Assembly: GCF_022760925.1 (NCBI RefSeq)
Contig: NZ_JAKTNT010000007.1
Coordinates: 1 to 64,000, forward strand
DNA: 64,000 nucleotides
Origin: Thermus hydrothermalis
Lineage (GTDB): Bacteria; Deinococcota; Deinococci; Deinococcales; Thermaceae
Direction of reading: 5' to 3'
Shown here: piece after piece, positions 26,309 through 34,305 of the stretch
Layout: each line of letters starts with the position of its first letter
Numbering within the stretch: the first letter of the stretch is position 1
The notes under the pieces: model-generated
What the model saw: only the letters and a program-made list of their open reading frames with translations
Told to the model about the DNA's origin: nothing
Databases searched by the model: none
Position numbers and translations under genes: made by a program

Positions 26309-27664
26309 ATGGATATCCTGACCCTAAACGAGTATCTCAACCGCATCGTATACGGCTTCCCCATGAAGCTGGTCTTCCTGCTCGTGGGGGCTTATCTGGT
26401 TATTTTCCAGATCCGTTGGTTTAGCGCCCCCTTCCGGATGATGCGGGTCTCCTTCAGCGAGACCTTCGGGGCCATCCGGGAAAGGGCCTACGGCTTCGGC
26501 GGCCAGATCACCCCCTTCCAGGCCACCATGGTGGCCCTTTCCGCCACGCTGGGGACCGGGCACCTTCTGGGGATGCTGGCGGCGGTTTTGGTGGGGGGTC
26601 CGGGGGCGGTCTTCTGGATGTGGGTGGGCTACTTCTTCGGCACGGGGACCAAGTTCGCCGAGGCTACCTTGGCGGTCCACTACCGCCGCCGCTTCGCCGA
26701 CGGCTCCGTGTCCGGCGGTCCCATGTACTACCTTTCCCGGGGCTTGCCCCGCCTCCGTTTTTTAGGCTTTCTCTTCGCCCTTTTCGCCGCCGTGGCCGCC
26801 TTTGGCATCGGCAACCTGGCCCAGGCGGGGGCGGTGGGAGGGGCCTTGGTTTCCTTGGGGGTGCCCCCGGCCTTGGTGGGGCTTGGCCTCGCCCTTCTGG
26901 TGGGGGTGGTGCTAGGGGGAGGGGTGGCGCGGGTGGCCCGCTTCGCCCAGGTGGTGGTGCCCCTGAAGCTCCTCCTCTTTTTGGTGGCGGTTCTGCCCCT
27001 TCTCGTCCTGTACGGCAGGGGTATCCCCGAGGCCTTGGCCCTGGTGTTCCAGGCGGCTTTTACCCCGGAGGCCGCTTTTGGAGGGGCGGCGGGGTATAGC
27101 CTCTACGCCGCCATCAACGCTGGCTTGGGCCGGGGCATCTTCGCCAACGAGGCGGGGCTGGGCTCGGCGGCTATCGCCCACGCCCAGGCCCAGGTGGACC
27201 ACCCCGTGCGCCAGGGCTTCTGGGGGGTGACGGAGATGTTCGTGAGCTTTCTGGTCACGAGCCTCACCGCCCTCACCTTCATCGCCTCGGGGCTTTGGCG
27301 CCAAGGGGGAAGCGCCGCCGAGGCCGCCCAGGCCCTCTTCCAGGCCCATCCCCTGGGAGGGGTGATCCTGGCCGCCACCGTGGCCCTTTTCGCCCTTGGG
27401 ACCATGGTCTCCTGGGGGTTTTACGGGGAAGAGGCGGCGGCCTACCTCTTCGGGGAGGGGGTGCGCTGGCCCTACCGCTTGACCTTCGCCGTCTTGGCCT
27501 TCGTGGGGCCCTTGGGGGGCCTCGAGGCCTTCTTGGCCATCTCCGACACCCTCAACGGCCTCATGGCCATCCCCAACCTCCTGGGGCTCGTCCTCCTGGG
27601 TCCCGTGGTGGGCCGCCTGGTCTACGGCTTCTTCCGCGGGGAGCCTTGGGTGCCGCCCCGCTAG
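26309..27664 (+). CDS. AGCS-family sodium:alanine symporter
   Basis: A 451-residue inner-membrane protein with about eleven TM helices. Family landmarks are PFQATMVALSATLGTGHLLG near 69-88, GPGAVFWMW, GGPMYYLSRGL and FANEAGLGSAAIAHA. It imports alanine or glycine with Na+. It probably shares a transcript with the PATAN protein. In many members the second landmark reads SxxxGTGN; here TGH replaces TGN. Confidence 0.88.
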   Translation: MDILTLNEYLNRIVYGFPMKLVFLLVGAYLVIFQIRWFSAPFRMMRVSFSETFGAIRERAYGFGGQITPFQATMVALSATLGTGHLLGMLAAVLVGGPGAVFWMWVGYFFGTGTKFAEATLAVHYRRRFADGSVSGGPMYYLSRGLPRLRFLGFLFALFAAVAAFGIGNLAQAGAVGGALVSLGVPPALVGLGLALLVGVVLGGGVARVARFAQVVVPLKLLLFLVAVLPLLVLYGRGIPEALALVFQAAFTPEAAFGGAAGYSLYAAINAGLGRGIFANEAGLGSAAIAHAQAQVDHPVRQGFWGVTEMFVSFLVTSLTALTFIASGLWRQGGSAAEAAQALFQAHPLGGVILAATVALFALGTMVSWGFYGEEAAAYLFGEGVRWPYRLTFAVLAFVGPLGGLEAFLAISDTLNGLMAIPNLLGLVLLGPVVGRLVYGFFRGEPWVPPR

Positions 27665-28059
27665 CGGAAAAGTTCCCGGATGGCCTTTTCCAACTCCTCC
27701 CCTGCCTTGCGGTCCAGGGTGAGCTTCACCTTGAGGGCCACGCGCAAGGCCTCCTCCTCCAGGGCCTCCCGGCTTTCGCAGGCCTGAAGCCGGGCGGTAA
27801 GGGGCTCGGCCCGGGGGCCTAGGCGGGCTTTGAGGAGGCCCACAAGTTTGGCGCAAAGCTCCTTGGGGCCCTCCACGGGCAGGATGAGCCCCCGCTTGAG
27901 GAGGCTTGCCAGGATGGCGTAGGCCTTTTCCCCTAAGCCGCTATCCCGCACCACCTCCTCCTCCGTGCGCCGGCCGTCGCAGAGGGTGTAGACCCGCCAC
28001 TCCTCGGGGGTGGGCTTCCACTCGGCCTCGGGAGGGCTGGGGTTGCGGCGGAAGACCAT
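27661..28059 (-). CDS. Unknown protein with winged-helix-like N-terminus
   Basis: A 132-residue protein I do not recognise. Residues 17-58 (EEWRVYTLCDGRRTEEEVVR, then GEKAYAILASLLKRGLI) look like the small winged helix often found beside PATAN domains. Residues 65-132 are charged helices with two Cys. It ends tail-to-tail with the symporter (4-nt overlap) and follows a run of small membrane ORFs. Confidence 0.6.
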   Translation of the reverse strand: MVFRRNPSPPEAEWKPTPEEWRVYTLCDGRRTEEEVVRDSGLGEKAYAILASLLKRGLILPVEGPKELCAKLVGLLKARLGPRAEPLTARLQACESREALEEEALRVALKVKLTLDRKAGEELEKAIRELFR

Positions 28060-28061
28060 GG

Positions 28062-28208
28062 CTACAAGGAGGCCACGATGGCGTCCACCAGGCGCAGGAC
28101 CAGGTAGACGAAGACCGCCCCCAAGAGGAGGACCAAGGAGAGGAGAAGGAGGAGGAGGCTGGAGGGCTCCCTAGGTGAGGAGGAGGATGGCGAGGTAGGC
28201 CAGGGCAA
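28062..28208 (-). CDS. Possible small membrane protein (48 residues)
   Basis: In frame with a stop at 28062-28064 lies an open segment encoding one strong TM helix ending in YLVLRLVDAIVASL. The best start available is TTG at 28208, which would overlap the upstream 57-residue gene and puts a Ser/Pro-rich stretch first. A start at an internal TTG is also possible. There is no clear ribosome binding site. It is listed because the stretch is otherwise gene-free and the helix is convincing. Confidence 0.35.
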   Translation of the reverse strand: MPWPTSPSSSSPREPSSLLLLLLSLVLLLGAVFVYLVLRLVDAIVASL

Positions 28209-28344
28209 AGAAGGCGATGAGGAAGAGCATCTGCCCACTCCGTTCCCCCATCACCCCGCCGGGGATGGCCCGCTTGAGCCGGAGGCCGTAAAGGACGTTG
28301 TAAACCATGAGGAGAAGCCCGAGGAGGAGCAGGATTTTTTCCAT
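28171..28344 (-). CDS. Small two-helix membrane protein (57 residues)
   Basis: A 57-residue ORF with two TM helices (MEKILLLLGLLLMVYNVLYG and MLFLIAFFALAYLAILLLT) joined by a basic GLRLKRAIPGG loop. TAGAAT (28356-28351) ends exactly 6 nt before its ATG, matching the leaderless pattern, which supports it as a real gene. It is unrecognised. The -10 overlaps the upstream gene's stop codon. Confidence 0.6.
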   Translation of the reverse strand: MEKILLLLGLLLMVYNVLYGLRLKRAIPGGVMGERSGQMLFLIAFFALAYLAILLLT

Positions 28345-28353
28345 ATTCCCATT

Positions 28354-28632
28354 CTACCCCTTCCACTCCCGGATGGGCACGAGTTCGCCCCCCTCCACCT
28401 GCTTCCGCACGGGGCGGTAGCGGCGGTCAAACCAGATCTCCAAGACCGCCCGGTCCAGGCTTTGGGGAGCCACGATCTCCTTGCGCACGTAGTAGCCCCC
28501 TTCCGTGGGGCTAATCTCCATGCTCTTGGAGAGCCTAAGCTCCACCACCTCCCCGCTTTTCGTGCGCACCCGCACCCGGAAGGCCAAGGGGCCCTCCGGC
28601 TTCACGTGGGGGTCTTGGCGGAAGGGCCACAT
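28354..28632 (-). CDS. Conserved-looking protein of unknown function (92 residues)
   Basis: A 92-residue soluble protein beginning MWPFRQDPHVKPEG, mostly beta strands (FRVRVRTKSGEVVELRLSKS; VLEIWFDRRYRPVRKQ). I cannot name a family. The ATG overlaps the YbaK stop as TGATG, so it is translationally coupled to the deacylase gene. A GTG one codon earlier is an alternative start. Confidence 0.65.
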   Translation of the reverse strand: MWPFRQDPHVKPEGPLAFRVRVRTKSGEVVELRLSKSMEISPTEGGYYVRKEIVAPQSLDRAVLEIWFDRRYRPVRKQVEGGELVPIREWKG

Positions 28633-29102
28633 CACGCCTCCTTGAGGTCGGCCACCCTCGCCCCCGTGAGGGCGAGGAGCTCCTTGGGCGTGGCCCGGAA
28701 GAGGGCCCTGGGCGTGCCTGCCGCCGCCCAGACTTCTTCGTGGACCAGGAGATCCTGGTCCAAAAAGGCGGGCAGGGGGGTGGCGTGGCCCAAGGGAGGC
28801 ACGCCCCCGATGGCGAAGCCGGTGAGGGCGCGCACCTCCTCGGGGGTGGCCCGGCGCAAGGAGTCCTCCACCAGGGCTTCGGCCTTCTTCAGGTCCAGGC
28901 GGTTTTTCCCGCTCATCAGGAAGAGGTAAGCCCCCTTTTCCCCCACGAAGACCAGGCTCTTCACGATCTGCCCCACCCCGGCCCCCACCGCCTCCGCCGC
29001 CTCCTGGGCGGTGCGGGTGGAGACTTCCAGCTCCACCACCTTCAGGTGGCCAAAACCCTTGGCCTCTAGGGCTTCCTGCACCCGGAGGGCGGAAGGGCTC
29101 AT
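28632..29102 (-). CDS. YbaK/EbsC-family aminoacyl-tRNA deacylase
   Basis: A 156-residue protein related to the ProRS editing domain. It hydrolyses mischarged aminoacyl-tRNA, typically Cys-tRNA-Pro or Ala-tRNA-Pro. Landmarks are the Lys in QIVKSLVFVG, GKNRLDLKKAE and the GGVPPLGHATPLP loop near residues 99-111. It overlaps the M20 gene by 4 nt. Which mischarged tRNA it edits cannot be told. Confidence 0.85.
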   Translation of the reverse strand: MSPSALRVQEALEAKGFGHLKVVELEVSTRTAQEAAEAVGAGVGQIVKSLVFVGEKGAYLFLMSGKNRLDLKKAEALVEDSLRRATPEEVRALTGFAIGGVPPLGHATPLPAFLDQDLLVHEEVWAAAGTPRALFRATPKELLALTGARVADLKEA

Positions 29103-30214
29103 AGGGCGTAGAGGAGCTCGGCCAAAAGGGCGGCGCGCCTGGGGATTTCCGAGACCACCACGTACTCCGTCCGTTGGTGGGCGTCCCCGCCGAAAAGCCC
29201 CAGGCCGTCCAGGGTGGGGACCCCCAGGGCGGCGGTGAAGTTGCCGTCGGACCCCCCGCCCACCCGGCCCGGCTCCAGGCGGAGCCCCAGGGCCTCCCCG
29301 ATGGCCTTGGCCTTGGCGAAGAGGGCGAGGCTGGCCTCGGTGGGCTCCATGGGGGGGCGGTTCAGGCCCCCCGAGACCTCTAGCCGGGCCCCGGGGAGGG
29401 CGGGGGTGAGGTTTTTAAGGGCCTCTTCCACCCGCCTTACCTCCTCGAGGGTCCAGGCCCTGAGATCCAACTCCACCCAGGCCTCCTCCGCCACCACGTT
29501 GCTCACCGTTCCTCCCCGCACCACGTTGGGGCCTAGGGTGGTGCCCTTCTCCCGGTCCTCCAGGGCCGCCACCCGGAGGATCTGGTGGGCGAGTTCCAGG
29601 ATGGCGTTCACCCCCTTTTCCGGCTCCACCCCTTGGTGGGCGGCCTTGCCCCGGGCCTTTAGGCGGTAAAGCCCCACCCCTTTGCGGGCCACCTTCAGGT
29701 CCCCCGTGGCCGTAGGGGGCTCGAGGACCAAGGCGGCCCTGGCCTTCTTGGCCGCCGCCTCAATGAGGGGGCGGCTTTCCTTGGAGCCCGTTTCCTCGTC
29801 GGGGGTGAAGAGGATTTCCAGGGCGGGGAGCCGCCTTCCCGTGGCCTCGGCGTGGCGGAGGGCGTAGAGGAGGGCGATGATCCCCCCCTTCATGTCGTAG
29901 ACCCCAGGGCCCACCGCCTTGTCCTTTTCCAGGCGGAAGGGTTCGGGGAAGCTCCCCTTGGGGTGGACGGTATCGTAGTGGCAAAGCACCAGGACAGGCG
30001 CCCCTTCCCCCTCCCGCCGCAGGAGGAGGACGGGCCCTGCCGGGGTGTCCTTGCGGGAAAGCCGCCCCTCCAGGGGCCCGAAGGCCTCTTCCAGGAAGGC
30101 GGCGGCCGCCTCCAGGCCCGCCCGGTCCCCCGAGGGGGACTCCCGGCGCACGAAGGCCTCGAGGTCCTTGAGAAACTCGGGGAGCTTGGCTTGCATCCAG
30201 GCCAGGGTTTCCAT
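29099..30214 (-). CDS. M20-family peptidase, carboxypeptidase G2-like
   Basis: A 371-residue zinc hydrolase. It shows CHYDTVHPKG, PGVYDMKGG, the catalytic TPDEETGS, ligand Glu in VLEPPTATG and a final His in GDAHQRTEYV. The set resembles glutamate carboxypeptidases that cleave C-terminal Glu from folates or peptides. ATG 30214 is chosen because CATAAT (30226-30221) ends 6 nt upstream and the METLAWMQAKLPEFL opening suits the family; the longer frame is antisense. Confidence 0.84.
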   Translation of the reverse strand: METLAWMQAKLPEFLKDLEAFVRRESPSGDRAGLEAAAAFLEEAFGPLEGRLSRKDTPAGPVLLLRREGEGAPVLVLCHYDTVHPKGSFPEPFRLEKDKAVGPGVYDMKGGIIALLYALRHAEATGRRLPALEILFTPDEETGSKESRPLIEAAAKKARAALVLEPPTATGDLKVARKGVGLYRLKARGKAAHQGVEPEKGVNAILELAHQILRVAALEDREKGTTLGPNVVRGGTVSNVVAEEAWVELDLRAWTLEEVRRVEEALKNLTPALPGARLEVSGGLNRPPMEPTEASLALFAKAKAIGEALGLRLEPGRVGGGSDGNFTAALGVPTLDGLGLFGGDAHQRTEYVVVSEIPRRAALLAELLYAL

Positions 30215-30255
30215 ACCCCCATTATGCCCTGGTGATGGAAGGGAGGATGTCCCCA

Positions 30256-30837
30256 CTAGAAGGGCAGGGTGAGGGTGAAGCCGGCGGCGAAGCCTTCCCC
30301 CTCGGGCCTTAGGGCGAGGAGGAGGTCGGCGCGGAAGATGCCGTCCTGGCGGTTGCCCACCCGGGGCATCCCCCTGGGGGCGTAGGGGGGCTGGGCGTAG
30401 ACCTGGCGCTGCACCTCCTCGGGGAAGAAGAGCTGGGTGGCGAAGGCCCTGCCCCCCGCCTCCACCCTTAGGTGCAGGTGGGGGGTGCGGCTTGGGTACC
30501 AACCGGGAAAGAGGGTGAGGAAGGCCACCTCCCCCTTTTCGTCCGTGGCCTGCCACCCGCGGCAGAAGGTGCCGGGGGCGTCCACCCCGGAGTAGCGGCC
30601 CAGGGCGTCCGTGTGCCAGAGGTCCACCCGGGCCCCCGGCAGGGGGCGGCAGGCGGCGCTTTGCACCCTTAGGGTGAGGCGCAGGGGAAGCCCGGGAAGC
30701 CCCTCCCGCAGGTCCTGCCTCCGGGGCACCTCCCGGAGGTAATAGGGGCCTTCCGTGAGGGCGGGGGTGGGGCGGCAAGCCCCCTGGGCCCGGGCCAAGG
30801 GGAGGAGGAAAAGGCCCAAAACCGCACGCCTTTGCAT
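30256..30837 (-). CDS. Secreted intradiol ring-cleavage dioxygenase-like protein
   Basis: A 193-residue protein. Residues 1-19 form a signal peptide ending ARAQG. The core keeps the non-heme Fe(III) ligands of intradiol dioxygenases: Tyr in LGRYSG, Tyr in PGWYPS and the two His in PHLHLRV. EGPYYLREVPRR opens the family domain. Characterised relatives open catechol-type rings; extracytoplasmic forms are poorly understood. It is coupled to the YceI gene (ATG overlaps its stop), so both products likely act outside the membrane. Confidence 0.8.
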   Translation of the reverse strand: MQRRAVLGLFLLPLARAQGACRPTPALTEGPYYLREVPRRQDLREGLPGLPLRLTLRVQSAACRPLPGARVDLWHTDALGRYSGVDAPGTFCRGWQATDEKGEVAFLTLFPGWYPSRTPHLHLRVEAGGRAFATQLFFPEEVQRQVYAQPPYAPRGMPRVGNRQDGIFRADLLLALRPEGEGFAAGFTLTLPF

Positions 30838-31397
30838 CACCGCCTCCTTAGGAGGAGGTCCACCTCTAGCCGGATCCGGTTCTCCACGCTAAGGACGATG
30901 GGCACCCGGGGCTGGGTGAGGCGGAACTTTTCAAAGGGGAACTCCGTTTTCAAAAAGACCCGCACCTCCTGGCCCCGAAACTCCGCCTCCCCCTCCCAGA
31001 CCACCTCCGCCGTCACGTCCCGGAGGGTCAGGTCCCCCACCACCTGGATGGGGACCTTGCCGCTTTGGGGCAGGGGGTTGGGAAGGCCCTTCACCTCCTT
31101 GGGGCGGAAGGTGGCGGTGGGGAAGCGGCTCGTCTCCAGGGTGTTTTGCCTTAGGTAGTTGTCCCGGCGGGACTGGTCGCTTTTAAGCTCCCTCAGGTCC
31201 ACCACGAACTCCCCGCTAATCCGCCCTCCCTGGAGGACCACCCGCCCCTCCACCGCCTTGGTGGTGCCCACGGCGTCGGCAATGCCCACCTGCAAAAGCT
31301 CCTCCCTCACCCGGTAGCGGGCCTCCCCCGAGGCCACCTCAAAGGTCTGGGCCAGGGCCGGTAGGAGAAGGGCCAAGCTCCACGCAAGCCACCGCAT
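30837..31397 (-). CDS. YceI-family periplasmic lipocalin-like protein
   Basis: A 186-residue protein. It begins with a signal peptide (MRWLAWSLALLLPALAQ) and shows YceI features: FVVDLRELKSDQSRRDNYLR near residues 73-92, then FPTATFRP and a VGDLTLRDVTAEV strand pair. YceI proteins bind isoprenoid-type amphiphiles. T. thermophilus TT1927b is the structural model of the family. The ATG is 15 nt after a TATAGC hexamer and has an AAGGGGGTGA ribosome site, so it is not leaderless. Confidence 0.88.
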   Translation of the reverse strand: MRWLAWSLALLLPALAQTFEVASGEARYRVREELLQVGIADAVGTTKAVEGRVVLQGGRISGEFVVDLRELKSDQSRRDNYLRQNTLETSRFPTATFRPKEVKGLPNPLPQSGKVPIQVVGDLTLRDVTAEVVWEGEAEFRGQEVRVFLKTEFPFEKFRLTQPRVPIVLSVENRIRLEVDLLLRRR

Positions 31398-31465
31398 CCC
31401 GTTCACCCCCTTGCTATAAAAAGCGTAGCTAGGGAGGGTTAGACCCAGGTTAGAGGGAAGGGGCG

Positions 31466-31471
31466 TAAACT
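31466..31471 (+). promoter_or_regulatory. -10 element of the HAD/CMD/hem operon
   Basis: TAAACT ends 6 nt before ATG 31478. The divergent YceI promoter lies in the same 80-bp gap. Confidence 0.55.
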
Positions 31472-31477
31472 TGAGCC

Positions 31478-32137
31478 ATGACCCGGGCCGTGCTCTTTGA
31501 CGTGGGCAACACCTTGATCCTGGCAAGCCCCCGGTTTTGGCTCCTGCCCTTTTTGGAGGAGCGGGGCCTAAAGCCGAGGAAAGACCCCAAGGAGGCGGCC
31601 CTGGCCGCTTTCCGCTTTTACGAGGAAAACCACCTAAAGGCCAAGGACCTCCCCACGGCCCTGGCCCTGTGGCGGGAGTTCCATAAGCGGCTCTTTGTGG
31701 GCATGGGCCTCGAGGCCGAGGCGGAGGCCCTTTCCCAGGAACTGGTGGAAAACTGGAAGAACCCCCGTTTCTGGCCCATCACCCCCGGGGCCCAAGAGGT
31801 CCTCAGGGCCCTAAGGGAGCGGGGGTATTCCCTGGCGGTGGTGTCCAACTGGGACGCCACCTTGCCCGAGATCCTGGAGGTGGTGGGGCTTAGGCCCTAC
31901 TTCCACCACCTGGCGGTGAGCGCCCTCTCCGGGGTGGCCAAGCCCGACCCCAGGCTTTTCCAGGAGGCCTTGGAGGCCCTGGGCGTGGCCCCGGAGGAGG
32001 CGGTGCATGTGGGGGACTCGGAGGCGGACCTCCTGGGGGCGGAGGCCGCCCGGGTGAGGCCCCTCCTCTTTGACCCCCTGGGCCAAAACCCGAAGGCCCT
32101 CCACCCCTTGGAGAGGGTGCTAGACTTCCTGCCATGA
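31478..32137 (+). CDS. HAD-superfamily hydrolase
   Basis: A 219-residue phosphatase-like protein. Motif I is DVGNT, in which the second Asp of the usual DxD is Gly, as in the HDHD3-like branch. Motif II is VVSNWD, motif III the Lys in VAKPDPRLF, motif IV VGDSEADL. The helical cap sits between motifs I and II. Loss of the general acid/base Asp may slow or change catalysis. It leads an operon that continues to CMD, hemD, hemA and hemX. Confidence 0.8.
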   Translation: MTRAVLFDVGNTLILASPRFWLLPFLEERGLKPRKDPKEAALAAFRFYEENHLKAKDLPTALALWREFHKRLFVGMGLEAEAEALSQELVENWKNPRFWPITPGAQEVLRALRERGYSLAVVSNWDATLPEILEVVGLRPYFHHLAVSALSGVAKPDPRLFQEALEALGVAPEEAVHVGDSEADLLGAEAARVRPLLFDPLGQNPKALHPLERVLDFLP

Positions 32138-32499
32138 GCGTGCGGGCGGCCATCTGGGGGGAGAAGCAAGAGGCCATAGAGGAGAGCCTCAAGGCGGTGG
32201 ACGAGGACCTTTTCCGCTACATCCGCGACTTCGCCTACGAGGAGGTCCTGGCCCGCCCGGGGCTGGACCTGAAGACGCGGGAGCTCCTCGCCATCACCGC
32301 CCTCATCGCCCTGGGAAGCCCCAAGGAGCTCGCCACCCACCTGGAAGGGGCCCTTAGGGTGGGGGCCACGGAACGGGAGGTGCGGGAGGCCATCCTCCAG
32401 TCGGCCCTTTTCCTGGGCTTTCCCCGGGCTCTGGCGGCCATGCGGCTTTTCCAAAAGGTGTTGAAGGGCCGTGGTGCTCCTCACGAGGGGGAAGGATAG
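32134..32499 (+). CDS. Carboxymuconolactone decarboxylase family protein
   Basis: A 121-residue all-helical protein of the CMD/AhpD superfamily: FRYIRDFAYEEVLARPGLDL, TRELLAITALIALG, and EREVREAILQSALFLG. The AhpD CxxC redox pair is absent, so it is a CMD-type rather than a peroxidase-type member. Its substrate here is unknown. It overlaps hemD by 29 nt. Confidence 0.8.
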   Translation: MSVRAAIWGEKQEAIEESLKAVDEDLFRYIRDFAYEEVLARPGLDLKTRELLAITALIALGSPKELATHLEGALRVGATEREVREAILQSALFLGFPRALAAMRLFQKVLKGRGAPHEGEG

Positions 32500-33145
32500 G
32501 GCGCTTTTGGAGAGGCTTGCCGCCTTGGGGGTAAGGGCGGCGGAGGTGGCCCTTTTGGAACAGGTGGACCTCCCGGGCCTCGCCCGCCTTCCCGAGGCCC
32601 TCGGGGAGGGGTTTGACTGGGTGGCCGTGACCTCCAAGGAGGGGGCGAGGCGCCTCCTTGGGGCCTGGGAGCGGGCGGGAAGGCCCCCCCTTAGGGTGGC
32701 GGCGGTGGGGGAGGGGACGGGGGAGGTCCTGCGGCAAGGGGGGCTTCCCCCCACCTTCCTCCCGGAAAGGGCCACGGCCAAGGACCTAGCCCGGGCTTTT
32801 CCGGAGGCCAAGCGGGTCCTCTTCGTGGCCGGGGACCTGGCGGGGGAGGGGTTGGAGCGGGGGCTTAGGGCGCGGGGGGTGGAGGTGGTGCGCCTCGAGG
32901 TCTACGCCACCCGGGAGAGGGAGCTTTCCCAAAGGGAGCGCCGCCTCTTGGAGGAGGCGGAGGTGGCGGCCTTCTTTAGCCCAAGCGGGGTGCGGGCCTA
33001 CGCCCGCTGGACCTCGAGGCGGCCCAAGGCGGCCTGCATCGGCCCTTCCACGGCGGAGGCGGCGAGGGGGCTTGGCTTTCCCGTGTACGAAGCCCCCCGC
33101 CCGGGGCTGGAGGGGCTATGGGAGGCTATCCTAGAGGCCCTTTGA
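32471..33145 (+). CDS. hemD: Uroporphyrinogen-III synthase
   Basis: A 224-residue two-domain protein predicted to cyclise hydroxymethylbilane to uroporphyrinogen III. Family traces are FDWVAVTSKEGARRL, RVAAVGEGTGEVLR, the Tyr in EVYATRERELS and the AFFSPSGVRAY loop with IGPSTAEAA. HemD sequences diverge strongly, but these segments plus the adjacent hemA make the call firm. The start is GTG 32471 inside the CMD gene. Confidence 0.85.
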   Translation: MVLLTRGKDRALLERLAALGVRAAEVALLEQVDLPGLARLPEALGEGFDWVAVTSKEGARRLLGAWERAGRPPLRVAAVGEGTGEVLRQGGLPPTFLPERATAKDLARAFPEAKRVLFVAGDLAGEGLERGLRARGVEVVRLEVYATRERELSQRERRLLEEAEVAAFFSPSGVRAYARWTSRRPKAACIGPSTAEAARGLGFPVYEAPRPGLEGLWEAILEAL

Positions 33146-33178
33146 GGGACAGGTGTCCCTACCCGGCTTGGGTATACT
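33145..33178 (+). promoter_or_regulatory. Palindromic operator candidate plus -10 before hemA
   Basis: AGGGACA (33145-33151) and TGTCCCT (33154-33160) form a perfect 7-bp inverted repeat with a 2-bp centre. A good -10, TATACT, follows at 33173-33178, so the palindrome covers the expected -35. hemA therefore seems to have its own regulated promoter besides readthrough from hemD. Confidence 0.5.
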
Positions 33179-33189
33179 GGCGGAAGGCT

Positions 33190-34305
33190 ATGGCCCTACC
33201 CCTCTACCTGGTGGGCCTTTCCCACAAGACCGCCCCTGTGGAGGTGCGGGAAAGGGCGGCTTTGGACCCGGCCGTGGCCCTTCCCGCCGCCCTCCGGCGC
33301 CTGGGCAAGGCGGTGGTCCTTTCCACCTGCAACCGCACGGAGATCTACGGGGTGGGCACCCCCGAGGAGGCCAGGGCCCTCCTTCGGGAACGGGGCGTGG
33401 AACCCCGGTACCTGTACCTTCGGGAGGGGACGGAGGCCCTGCGCCACCTCTTCCGCGTGGCGGCGGGGCTAGACTCCTTGGTGGTGGGGGAGGCGCAGAT
33501 CCTCGGCCAGGTGCGGGAAGCCCTTTTCCTGGCCAGGGCGCACAAGGCCACGGAAAGCCTTTTGGAAAAGGCTTTCCAGTCCGCCATCGCCCTGGGCAAG
33601 CGGGCCCGGAGCGAAACCGCCATCGGGGCTGGGGCGGTAAGCGTGGCCTACGCCGCCTTGGACCTGGCCCAGGCCGTCTATGGCGACCTCACGGGGCTTG
33701 CCGTGGCGGTTTTGGGGGCGGGGGAGATGGCGGAGCTTTTCCTCACCCACCTCCGCGCCCACGGGGTGGGGCGGGTTTTGGTGGTGAACCGCACGGCGGA
33801 GAGGGCCAGGGCCTTGGCGGAGCGCTTGGGCGGGGAGGCCTTTGCCCTGGAAGCCCTGCCCCAGGTCCTGGCGGAGGCGGACCTGGTGGTGGCCTCGGCG
33901 GCCGCCCCCCACTACCTGGTGCGCCCCGAGGACCTGCCCCGGCGGGCTAAGCCCCTTTTTCTCATTGACATCGCCCTTCCCCGGAACATTGACCCCCGGG
34001 TGGGACGGCTTCCCCACGCCTACCTCTACAATCTGGATGACCTGGAACGGGTGGTGGAGAAAAACCTTAAGGCCCGCCTGGGCGAGGTGCCCAAGGTGGA
34101 GGCCCTGATAGAGAAGGCCCTGGGGGACTACCTGGAGTGGTACGCCGGCCACCGGGTGCGGGAGGCCATCCGGGCCCTGGAGGAGAGGCTTCTTAGGGAG
34201 GTGGCCCGGGAACTCCCCCACGCCGACCCCCTCACCTGGCACAAGGAGGCGGGCCGCCGGGCCCACCCTTTGATCCTGGCCCTCAAGGCCCAGGCCCGGC
34301 CATGA
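33190..34305 (+). CDS. hemA: Glutamyl-tRNA reductase
   Basis: A 371-residue enzyme reducing Glu-tRNA(Glu) to glutamate-1-semialdehyde with NADPH, the first committed step of C5-pathway tetrapyrrole synthesis. The catalytic Cys47 lies in LSTCNRTEIYG, with VGLSHKTAPVEVRE at 8-21, VVGEAQILGQV near 98, and a GAGEMAELF nucleotide loop. The C-terminal dimerisation helix ends the protein. ATG 33190 fits the conserved N-terminus and lies 11 nt after a -10. It continues into hemX with a 4-nt overlap. Confidence 0.95.
   Translation: MALPLYLVGLSHKTAPVEVRERAALDPAVALPAALRRLGKAVVLSTCNRTEIYGVGTPEEARALLRERGVEPRYLYLREGTEALRHLFRVAAGLDSLVVGEAQILGQVREALFLARAHKATESLLEKAFQSAIALGKRARSETAIGAGAVSVAYAALDLAQAVYGDLTGLAVAVLGAGEMAELFLTHLRAHGVGRVLVVNRTAERARALAERLGGEAFALEALPQVLAEADLVVASAAAPHYLVRPEDLPRRAKPLFLIDIALPRNIDPRVGRLPHAYLYNLDDLERVVEKNLKARLGEVPKVEALIEKALGDYLEWYAGHRVREAIRALEERLLREVARELPHADPLTWHKEAGRRAHPLILALKAQARP

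Noticed and set aside
29099-29669. Plus-strand frames opposite the M20 peptidase
   Set aside because: Arg/Ser/Pro-rich antisense frames with no ribosome site or domain, typical of this base composition.
30215-30778. N-terminal extension of the M20 peptidase at 29099
   Set aside because: The extended part is read antisense to the dioxygenase gene and is low-complexity. The conserved start and a -10 hexamer both point to ATG 30214.
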